DNA of 8,242 nt from an uncultured Clostridia bacterium. GTDB taxonomy: Bacteria > Bacillota > Clostridia > Oscillospirales > CAG-272. The stretch is from contig CAJGCF010000063.1 of the NCBI GenBank assembly GCA_904501865.1, forward strand, positions 1-8,242, in the 5' to 3' direction. A program made the position numbers and the translations under genes. Of this stretch, positions 1 through 4,757 are shown one piece after another. Under the pieces are notes generated by a model that did not search any database, had not been told where the DNA came from, and saw only the letters and a list, made by a program, of their open reading frames with translations. Position 1 is the first letter of the stretch. Every line of letters begins with the position of its first letter.

Positions 1-28
1 GTCAATAACTTAGCTGTCAAAAAAGAAA

Positions 29-68
29 AAGCGGATGTTCTTTACCGAAAGGTATTGAGCATCCGCTT
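29..68. terminator. Strong hairpin, probable (bidirectional) intrinsic terminator
   Basis: Twelve paired positions (29-40 with 57-68, one of them G-T), a 2x2 T/T internal loop and four more pairs (43-46 with 51-54) close on a GAAA tetraloop at 47-50. The GNRA loop and the G-T pair favour folding of + strand RNA, which is followed by a T-rich but interrupted stretch (67-80). Read on the - strand, the hairpin is followed by a long T run (30 down to 19), the better termination signal. It probably ends transcripts arriving from one or both sides. The gene it would serve on the + strand is outside the window. Confidence 0.55.
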
Positions 69-71
69 GCT

Positions 72-131
72 TTGTTGTATAATTAAATTATCAGTAAAAC
101 CACACAATAAAGCGAGGTAATTATACAACAA
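72..131. repeat. 14-bp perfect inverted repeat
   Basis: TTGTTGTATAATTA at 72-85 is exactly complementary to TAATTATACAACAA at 118-131, with a 32-nt loop. It starts three bases after the hairpin at 29-68. As RNA it would form a long AT-rich stem; as DNA it could be a protein-binding palindrome. The left arm contains TATAAT (78-83), which has a TTGAGC 17 nt upstream (55-60), so a weak + strand promoter is possible, although no gene follows it closely. Confidence 0.5.
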
Positions 132-346
132 TGAGAGATAAGATGTTGCGAGAATTTTATCTGTAGCAGATGCGGATATTTGCCACACAAAACCGTGTGA
201 GTTCAACCCTCTTCGGCTATACTCAAACCGATTGACACCGCGGCGCTTTAATGCTATATTGGTTTGATTTTTGCGTGGGCGAGCCTTATAACGTATACAT
301 ACCACTACCTCTTATCTTCAAGAAACTACCTCTTGTGCTTTTTCAC
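132..346. other. Gene-poor, structured intergenic stretch
   Basis: No reading frame here looks like a protein. Visible structure: CACAC/GTGTG (184-188 with 195-199) and CAAACCGAT/ATTGGTTTG (224-232 with 258-266, one G-T pair), the latter followed by ATTTTT on the + strand. A frame on the - strand starting with GTG at 303-305 runs into the hairpin at 29-68 and has no domain-like composition. The stretch may be a small RNA, a decayed mobile-element end, or plain intergenic DNA. Confidence 0.35.
304..334 (+). promoter_or_regulatory. Two 10-bp direct repeats upstream of the MFS promoter
   Basis: ACTACCTCTT occurs exactly at 304-313 and 325-334, a 21-bp period (two helical turns), ending 12 bp before the -35 hexamer of the MFS promoter. 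Same-face direct repeats just upstream of a -35 are typical of activator sites. LytTR-type regulators, for example, bind repeats with about this period. The regulator is not in the window and the assignment is inference. Confidence 0.4.
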
Positions 347-348
347 TT
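336..348 (+). repeat. 13-bp direct repeat, left copy (flanks MFS unit)
   Basis: TGCTTTTTCACTT occurs here, overlapping the first bases of the -35 region, and again at 1740-1752 just after the MFS terminator stem. The two copies bracket the whole MFS transcription unit, about 1.4 kb apart. Confidence 0.35.
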
Positions 349-375
349 GACTCACGTTTGCTTTTGTGATAGGAT
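347..375 (+). promoter_or_regulatory. Promoter of the MFS transporter gene
   Basis: TTGACT (347-352), a 17-nt spacer and TAGGAT (370-375), with an extended -10 TG at 367-368. The start point would lie near 382, giving a short leader of about 33 nt. GTGATA occurs twice (366-371 and 383-388), one copy overlapping the -10 region, which might matter for regulation. Confidence 0.6.
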
Positions 376-398
376 ATTTTCAGTGATACGAACAATTT

Positions 399-411
399 AA
401 GGAGAACGATG
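399..411 (+). promoter_or_regulatory. Ribosome site with a competing out-of-frame start
   Basis: AAGGAGA (399-405) lies 10 nt before the MFS ATG at 416 (11 nt from the end of AAGGAG), which is rather long. A second ATG at 409, out of frame, is only 4 nt from AAGGAG and opens a nine-codon frame (MIHAKKIME) ending at TAA 436-438 inside the MFS gene. The MFS start at 416 is chosen because the protein begins there with a normal transporter N-terminus. Confidence 0.45.
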
Positions 412-415
412 ATAC

Positions 416-1654
416 ATGCGAAAAAAATTATGGAATAAAGATTTTGTCCTTTTATTGCAAGGTAATGCGGTCAGCACGATCGGTGACGTTATGTACAGCA
501 TAGCGATCGGATATTGGGTATATCAAACAACAGGTTCAAGTGCGCTGATGGGCATCATGTCATCCATTTCGATGTTTGTTACCATGTTTCTGTCTCCGTT
601 CTGCGGCAGTATCGTGGATAAATGCAACCGAAAATGGCTGATCGTTTGTATTGACGTCTTGCAGGGCGTGATCATGCTCACGGTCGGCATATTGGCATAT
701 CTCAACGCATTAAACGTTCCAATCGTGCTAACGGCGGCATTTATTGCGGCATTCGGCAGTGTATTCTATTCGCCTTCGATCAGCACTCTGATGCTGGATA
801 TCATTCCCCGTGACGATATGGTGCGTGGACAATCCATACATTCAGGCATATCTTCCATGATTGACCTTGTCGGCTCCGCCTTCAGCGGCGCTATGGTTGC
901 ATTCTTCGGTGTCCCACTGATCGTAGTGATCAACGGTATCAGTAATTTGTATTCTGCCTGCACAGAGCTTTTTGTACACGTTCCAAAAACCGTTCAGCAA
1001 AAAGAGTCTGTCACGGCAAAAGGAGTGTTGAAGGATTCACTGGTTGCTGTGAAAACCATTTTTTCAGACAAATGCTTACGAATATTCGCCCCCTGCGCCT
1101 TGCTGGTAAATCTGCTTGCGTCAGGCGCATTTACGCTGATGCTTCCCTTTTGTATGGAAAAAGGATTCTCCGTCGATATGTACGGTTATTTAGTTTCAAT
1201 ATATTCGGCAGCCTGTTTGGTAGCCGTTTTGATGCTTGGAATCGTTAAGCTGAAGCCCAAAACACAGTTTTGGTTTATGAGCCTTGGATTTACACTGTCT
1301 GTCCCTTGTATGATTGCTGCGTATTTTTCTCATAATTTCGTTCTGATGTGTATATTCGCATTCTCAGCCGGATTTTTGAACTGCGTAGGCAATACGATTT
1401 TTGACGCATCTATGATGTTGGCTTTGCCCGAACAAAACAGAAGTACCATGCTTGGCGTTTTTCAATCCGGCTGCGTAGGCGGATGTGCCCTGTCCGCAGT
1501 GATTTACGGTTTCTTGGGAGAATTGTTCCCTTTGTACATTGTTTTCACAATGGGAAGTGTTTTGTCCCTTCCGATTATGATATTTATGTGTTTCCACCCA
1601 CGAATCAAACGGTTTATTCAAGGCCAAAAAACTCTTGGTGAAGAAACTGTCTGA
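416..1654 (+). CDS. MFS efflux-type transporter (MFS_3/MefA-EntS-like)
   Basis: A 412-residue integral membrane protein of the major facilitator superfamily, expected to export a small molecule by H+ antiport across the cytoplasmic membrane. About 12 hydrophobic segments in two halves are seen, separated by a polar loop (about 188-218). The loop after TM2 carries MFS motif A (G64-x3-D68-x3-R72-K73). The N-terminus (LWNKDFVLLLQGNAVSTIGD) and overall layout fit the MFS_3 group that includes macrolide exporters such as Mef and the enterobactin exporter EntS, and the length is normal for it. The substrate cannot be read from sequence. The gene has its own promoter and terminator and stands alone, with no ABC-F partner or regulator next to it. 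It is framed by a short direct repeat, which hints at gain by transfer. MFS membership is secure; drug efflux is inference. Confidence 0.88.
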   Translation: MRKKLWNKDFVLLLQGNAVSTIGDVMYSIAIGYWVYQTTGSSALMGIMSSISMFVTMFLSPFCGSIVDKCNRKWLIVCIDVLQGVIMLTVGILAYLNALNVPIVLTAAFIAAFGSVFYSPSISTLMLDIIPRDDMVRGQSIHSGISSMIDLVGSAFSGAMVAFFGVPLIVVINGISNLYSACTELFVHVPKTVQQKESVTAKGVLKDSLVAVKTIFSDKCLRIFAPCALLVNLLASGAFTLMLPFCMEKGFSVDMYGYLVSIYSAACLVAVLMLGIVKLKPKTQFWFMSLGFTLSVPCMIAAYFSHNFVLMCIFAFSAGFLNCVGNTIFDASMMLALPEQNRSTMLGVFQSGCVGGCALSAVIYGFLGELFPLYIVFTMGSVLSLPIMIFMCFHPRIKRFIQGQKTLGEETV

Positions 1655-1667
1655 TCTTGATTTAAAT

Positions 1668-1709
1668 TTGACAAAATTGAGTGGCATCTTTTTTGTCAAC
1701 ACCACTCAA
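1668..1709 (+). repeat. Two interleaved, mutually exclusive hairpins after the MFS gene
   Basis: TTGACAAAA (1668-1676) pairs with TTTTGTCAA (1691-1699), and TTGAGTGG (1677-1684) pairs with CCACTCAA (1702-1709). The 5' arm of the second stem lies in the loop of the first, so they compete unless a strained pseudoknot forms. Both lie between the stop codon and the terminator at 1709-1747; the second stem shares base 1709 with the terminator stem. A role in 3'-end stability or termination is possible but unproven. Confidence 0.4.
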
Positions 1710-1747
1710 AAAATCCGTACACGACCGTGTGCGGATTTTTGCTTTTT
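1709..1747 (+). terminator. Intrinsic terminator of the MFS gene
   Basis: A 15-position stem pairs 1709-1723 with 1726-1740 (one G-T pair; the innermost pairs probably open to a GACC loop). It ends in TTTTT, followed by GC and another TTTTT at 1743-1747. It lies 55 bp after the MFS stop. The A run on the 5' side makes it potentially bidirectional. Confidence 0.8.
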
Positions 1748-1752
1748 CACTT
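1740..1752 (+). repeat. 13-bp direct repeat, right copy (flanks MFS unit)
   Basis: Second exact copy of TGCTTTTTCACTT (first at 336-348). It begins in the T run of the MFS terminator. T-richness lowers its significance, but an exact 13-mer on both edges of a single-gene unit is unlikely by chance. Confidence 0.35.
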
Positions 1753-1808
1753 TTCATTTTTCCCTAATTGGGTGCGCGGAATTTTTTGCAAGGTAATATA
1801 ACGCCTTG

Positions 1809-1836
1809 ATATTTTACTTGACATCCGGTAAAATAT
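1809..1836 (+). promoter_or_regulatory. Palindromic operator candidate over the -35 box
   Basis: ATATTTTAC (1809-1817) and GTAAAATAT (1828-1836) form a perfect 9-bp inverted repeat with a 10-bp spacer. The spacer starts with the complete -35 hexamer (1818-1823), and the right arm covers the promoter spacer. Since it lies upstream of the transcription start it is not an RNA element; the natural reading is the binding site of a dimeric repressor (TetR, GntR, PadR or MarR type). Only geometry supports this; no known consensus is matched. Confidence 0.55.
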
Positions 1837-1846
1837 AGGTTATAAT
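1818..1846 (+). promoter_or_regulatory. Perfect sigmaA promoter of the glycine-rich protein gene
   Basis: TTGACA (1818-1823), exactly 17 nt, TATAAT (1841-1846): full consensus. Expected start near 1853, leader about 60 nt, followed by AAGGAGG (1902-1908) 7 nt before the ATG at 1916. A promoter this strong would normally need repression, which fits the palindrome around its -35. Confidence 0.85.
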
Positions 1847-1915
1847 ATGTTTAAATACGGGGCAAAACCTCGTTCCTACAACAAATAAAATTTCAAGATT
1901 TAAGGAGGAATTGCT

Positions 1916-2899
1916 ATGCCAGGACCAGGTGGAGGAAGCCGCGGAGGCGGTGGATTTGGCGGCGGAGGCGGTGGCTTTCGCGGAGGTGGACACGGCGGAT
2001 TTGGCGGCCATCACGGTGGATTCGGAGGCCCAAGAGGTTCCCGAGGCTTTCACTATCACAGAGGCCCATTTTTCTGGGGTCCGAGAGTAAGATTTTACGG
2101 TCCCGGCGGCGGTTGCCTCGGTATTTTATTAGCTCCCGTTATAATCATATTGATGGCGGGTGTTATGCTTATGTCCGTGATAGGCGGTGCTGTCGGAAGC
2201 ATATCCGAGGGCGGTATGACAGATTATCAGGAATCTGAATTCCAAGCTTACGCAGATAGCGAATATCAAAAAGCCTTCGGGCGCTCATCATCTTATGAGG
2301 ACAACATTCTTCTGGTAGTGCTTACCAATAAGGAAGCTGACGAATATTACTATATCGCTTGGGTGGGAGATCATATTCACTCGGATATTACGAATATGTT
2401 CGGAGCCGAGCGCACAGAGTTTGGTCAAGCTATGAATTACTGCGTCAATCAGAGCTATTACGCATACTCTCTGGATAGCGACCTTGCAAACGTAGTCGAT
2501 AAGATGGCAGGACACATAGAGAGACTCTCTCTTGATTCCTCGTTCAAGCGTAGCTGCGGAGATGCTCACACGTCAGCCAATTACTCAAGGCTTACAAATT
2601 ACACGGATCTGTCTTTGACGGCAGATACCGTGGATTCCGCGCTCAAGGCGTTCACCGAGCAAACGGGTATCGCCATCGCAATAGTAGTTGACGATATGGA
2701 CGAGGTGCTTGGTGTGGATTACACCGATATGATCATATCCATTATAATCATCTTAGTACTCGTCGCTATTGCGGTGTTCCTTATCGTCAAAGGCGTTCGC
2801 GCATATAACGAGGAAAAGAAAAGAAGCTCCTCAAACGGTCAAAAGAAAGACAATGAGTGGGACAACAATTACAACAAGGACGACGAAAGATATTTTTAA
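1916..2899 (+). CDS. Glycine-rich two-TM membrane protein with TPM-like domain
   Basis: 327 residues; the start is fixed by AAGGAGG with ideal spacing. Order: a Gly/Arg/His-rich N-terminus (residues 3-67; 25 of the first 40 are Gly), TM1 (about 68-92), a roughly 180-residue soluble domain, TM2 (about 272-293) and a charged Lys/Asp/Asn tail. In the soluble domain, the stretch around 117-154 (EDNILLVVLTNKEADEYYYI) resembles the second half of TPM (TPM_phosphatase, YgcG-like) domains. The stretch around 232-266 (LTADTVDSALKAFTEQTGIA) resembles their first half, so the halves appear in reversed order. Function is unknown; TPM proteins are linked to membrane or envelope stress and cofactor-site repair. 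Both ends of the domain lead into the membrane. It lies under a strong promoter with an operator-like palindrome and overlaps the start of the next gene. That it is a real, expressed membrane protein is likely; the TPM relation is inference. Confidence 0.8.
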   Translation: MPGPGGGSRGGGGFGGGGGGFRGGGHGGFGGHHGGFGGPRGSRGFHYHRGPFFWGPRVRFYGPGGGCLGILLAPVIIILMAGVMLMSVIGGAVGSISEGGMTDYQESEFQAYADSEYQKAFGRSSSYEDNILLVVLTNKEADEYYYIAWVGDHIHSDITNMFGAERTEFGQAMNYCVNQSYYAYSLDSDLANVVDKMAGHIERLSLDSSFKRSCGDAHTSANYSRLTNYTDLSLTADTVDSALKAFTEQTGIAIAIVVDDMDEVLGVDYTDMIISIIIILVLVAIAVFLIVKGVRAYNEEKKRSSSNGQKKDNEWDNNYNKDDERYF

Positions 2900-3058
2900 T
2901 GCCTATGGAAACTCACAGCAGGATATGCTTTTTTAACCGTCACTCTACTGAAAACAATACCTTCAAGCCCCATTCACACGATTGCTACGAGATAGTATAT
3001 TTTCTCTCGGGCAACGGAACGGCGGTCATAAACAGGCAGTCATTTCTCTTTTATGAAA

Positions 3059-3080
3059 ATTCATACTGTATTCATACTGT
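3059..3080 (+). repeat. 11-bp perfect tandem duplication causing a frameshift
   Basis: ATTCATACTGT is present twice head to tail (3059-3069, 3070-3080). Eleven is not a multiple of three, so it shifts the AraC-type frame. With one copy the conserved cupin strand reads through, which shows the duplication is the derived state. Confidence 0.9.
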
Positions 3081-3200
3081 ATTATAGCACCGCATTCCTA
3101 GTACGTGGAAAACCTCAACGAATCGGGTGAAATACTGTTCGTAGACCTTGAATACTACAATAATTACGTTAGCTTGTTTTATAACGTTACAAAATTCGTA

Positions 3201-3229
3201 TTGACATTCGCGCCCGAAAGATATATAAT
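3201..3229 (+). promoter_or_regulatory. Perfect sigmaA promoter of the exchanger gene
   Basis: TTGACA (3201-3206), 17 nt, TATAAT (3224-3229): full consensus, inside the 3' end of the AraC-type relic. Expected start near 3236, leader about 30 nt, then AGGAAGGA (3252-3259) 7 nt before the ATG at 3267. Confidence 0.85.
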
Positions 3230-3247
3230 GATCAATAGTGCATTATA
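3224..3247 (+). promoter_or_regulatory. Inverted repeat over -10 and start point, operator candidate
   Basis: TATAATG (3224-3230) and CATTATA (3241-3247) are perfect 7-bp inverted arms with a 10-bp spacer. The left arm is the -10 hexamer plus one base, and the right arm lies in the early transcribed region. The 10-bp spacing matches that of the palindrome at 1809-1836, but the arm sequences differ. Part of the match is inherent to an AT-rich -10, so confidence is moderate. Confidence 0.35.
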
Positions 3248-3266
3248 AGCAAGGAAGGAAATAAAA

Positions 3267-4499
3267 ATGATAATACCAATAATACTGTTTGCAGTCGGTC
3301 TTGTTATGCTCATCAAAGGCGGCGACTGGTTCGTTGACGGAGCAAGCGGCATTGCCCACAGATTTCACATTCCGGAAATACTCATAGGCGCTACCGTAGT
3401 ATCTATAGGTACTACCTTGCCCGAGGTAATGGTGTCCGCGACAGGCGCTATGCAAGGAAGCGGAGATATGGCTTACGGAAACGCCATAGGCTCTATAATA
3501 TGCAACACCTCTCTCATAGCGGCGCTCACTATAGCTATTCGCCCATCTGAAACGGACAAAAAATCCCTTCGTTTCCCCGTTATATTCTTTTTCGGAGCGG
3601 CAGTTTTCTACTCCTTCGTCTCCTATTACTTTGGATATTTTGCCCGTTGGATTGGTATAGTTCTTCTGCTTGGATTTGTTGTATATATGATAATCCTGGC
3701 ACTTCAAGCAAAAAAGGCTATAAAGCCTACCGTTATTGACGCAGAGCTCGTGCTTGACGCTATGGACGACGAGGTTTCTGAAGATAACCAAGGAAAGCTT
3801 GGCGACTTCTGGGGCTTTATCATAGTCGGTATAGGTCTTATAGCTGCTCAGATATTTACCGTACTAAATAGCGTGCAGGGCGGAGTTTCCATAGACTTTT
3901 TCTCACAGGAATCAAACGGATTCTTTGCTAATCTCGTTGACTTTGTCGGCTATTATCTGTGGGGAATTCTCGGAGTCATAATAATTGCAGTGTGTCTTAT
4001 CAAGGGCATCACTAAAAACAAGATATCTATTCTCAACTCCAATATAGTATTCCTGATACTCGGTGCTTTCATTATCGCTATCGGTGCGGACTTGTTGGTC
4101 GACAACGGTATCATTATAGCTGAAACGCTTGGCGTTCCCCAATCCGTTATAGCGCTCACGTTCGTGGCTCTTGGCACATCTCTTCCCGAGTTTGTTACAG
4201 CTATAACCGCTCTCATCAAGGGTCATAGCTCTCTTTCTCTCGGTAACATCATAGGCGCAAATATATTCAATCTCGTACTGGTAAGCGGAGTATCAATTAC
4301 TATATCTCCCTTTGCCGTTCCCAATAACACGCAGATTTGGGGTATCAATTCCTCGCTGCTTATAGACATTCCCGTAATGCTTGCGGTAATGGCTATTATG
4401 ACTATTCCTACGCTATTCCGTGGCAAGCTATCAAGAGTTCAGGGTATTGCTCTGCTTTGTATATACGCCGCGTTCTGCGTTCTTCAATTTACTATTTGA
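3267..4499 (+). CDS. Na+/Ca2+ exchanger family (CaCA, YrbG-like) with central insertion
   Basis: A 410-residue inner-membrane cation antiporter expected to extrude Ca2+ against Na+ or H+. The two alpha repeats that form the ion site are both intact: residues 41-53 (GATVVSIGTTLPE) with GNAIGSIICN at 71-80, and 296-308 (IALTFVALGTSLPE overlaps here) with GNIIGANIFN at 326-335. Acidic residues E53 and E308 and the Gly-Asn pairs are conserved. The halves are in the usual inverted arrangement (about TM1-5 at 1-147 and TM6-10 at 258-409). Canonical bacterial members have about 300-330 residues with a short linker. Here residues 148-257 form a linker of about 110 residues with an acidic stretch (158-174) and two further hydrophobic segments (about 182-203 and 226-246). 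It stands alone under its own strong promoter. Family assignment is firm; ion specificity and the role of the insertion are not known. Confidence 0.9.
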   Translation: MIIPIILFAVGLVMLIKGGDWFVDGASGIAHRFHIPEILIGATVVSIGTTLPEVMVSATGAMQGSGDMAYGNAIGSIICNTSLIAALTIAIRPSETDKKSLRFPVIFFFGAAVFYSFVSYYFGYFARWIGIVLLLGFVVYMIILALQAKKAIKPTVIDAELVLDAMDDEVSEDNQGKLGDFWGFIIVGIGLIAAQIFTVLNSVQGGVSIDFFSQESNGFFANLVDFVGYYLWGILGVIIIAVCLIKGITKNKISILNSNIVFLILGAFIIAIGADLLVDNGIIIAETLGVPQSVIALTFVALGTSLPEFVTAITALIKGHSSLSLGNIIGANIFNLVLVSGVSITISPFAVPNNTQIWGINSSLLIDIPVMLAVMAIMTIPTLFRGKLSRVQGIALLCIYAAFCVLQFTI

Positions 4500-4508
4500 T
4501 AATAACTT

Positions 4509-4734
4509 AAAAAGGGGCTGTTTCATTTAGTGCAGAACAAAAGCCACTTTTAAAAGCAATAACAAAAAACAACTTAAAAATATAGTTTTTGTCTTTCAAA
4601 TGTTGAAATCCGCCGATTTTTTCAGCGGATTTCAACATTTTATGTGGCTTTTTAGTCGCGTTTTGGATATCCGGCACTTGTACGCCTACGAGAGCCAAAC
4701 CACGCCTCTTCATCTAAATGACTCAGCCCTTTTT
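4509..4734. mobile_element. 226-bp foldback element with imperfect TIRs (MITE or IS-end relic)
   Basis: The ends are inverted copies. Left: AAAAAGGGGCTG (4509-4520), then CATTTAG (4524-4530). Right: CTAAATG (4714-4720), then CAGCCCTTTTT (4724-4734). They differ by one G and a 3-base middle. Two stems nest inside: AAAAGCCAC/GTGGCTTTT (4539-4547 with 4644-4652) and a 16-bp perfect stem (4598-4613 with 4625-4640). The whole unit can fold on itself, as MITEs do. A 68-codon - strand frame (4713 to 4507) ends in ALNETAPF within the left TIR, like IS transposases whose last codons overlap their inverted repeat. It could thus be the deleted end of an IS (IS1182-type is a guess). No clear target duplication is seen. 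Lying between convergent genes, it may also help terminate both. Confidence 0.5.
4598..4640. terminator. 16-bp perfect hairpin between convergent genes
   Basis: The stem pairs 4598-4613 with 4625-4640 around an 11-nt loop containing six T. On the + strand it is nested in the stem 4539-4547/4644-4652, whose 3' arm runs into TTTTT, so it can serve the exchanger gene. On the - strand no clean T run follows. No better terminator for either convergent gene is visible in 4500-4757. Confidence 0.4.
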
Positions 4735-4757
4735 ATTTTTAGTTAAGTTTACTTAAT

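Larger units (their letters stand above)
2899..3248 (+). pseudogene. Broken AraC-type regulator, cupin sensor half only
   Basis: The start ATG overlaps the preceding stop (TAATG), pointing to translational coupling. The first 49 codons or so read as an AraC-family N-terminal cupin: FKPHSHDCYEIVYFLSGNG, with the usual H-x-H followed by E, then a ligand-pocket strand. The intact frame ends at TAG 3085-3087. Removing one copy of an exact 11-bp tandem duplication (3059-3080) restores SYCIIAPHS, the expected 'D/N-x-Y-x-I-x-P-x-x-x-H'-like strand. The frame then meets a TAG (3099-3101) and continues as YVENLNESGEILFVDLEYYN, typical of the next cupin strand, to TAA at 3246-3248. No DNA-binding HTH half exists, so the gene is frameshifted, nonsense-mutated and truncated. 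Its end overlaps the promoter of the exchanger gene. It may once have regulated the glycine-rich protein with which it is coupled. Confidence 0.8.

Noticed and set aside
42..305. 87-codon - strand frame starting at GTG
   Set aside because: It ends inside the strong hairpin at 29-68, has the SD-like AAGAGG only 2 nt from its GTG, and its translation shows no domain or membrane pattern.
1668..1709. H-type pseudoknot from the interleaved stems
   Set aside because: The connecting loops would be 0 and 2 nt across 8-9 bp stems, which is sterically implausible; alternative hairpins are the better reading.
1814..2059. 81-codon - strand Ser/Ala-rich frame
   Set aside because: It is the complement of the Gly-rich coding repeats and overlaps the promoter of the real gene.
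3099..3101. TAG as a recoded sense codon
   Set aside because: The same gene also has an 11-bp frameshift and lacks its C-terminal half, so decay explains the stop better than an alternative code; every complete gene here reads normally.
4507..4713. 68-codon - strand frame as a gene, and a tRNA T-arm-like GGCGTACAAGTGCC (about 4674-4687 on the - strand)
   Set aside because: The frame lies wholly inside the foldback element and is at best a transposase tail. The T-arm has GTACAAG instead of GTTCAAG, and no anticodon arm or matching acceptor stem is present, so no tRNA is called.
4743..4756. TTAAGT-TT-ACTTAA palindrome as terminator of the desulfurase operon
   Set aside because: Only six A/T-rich pairs with a 2-nt centre; too weak and not followed by a proper T run.
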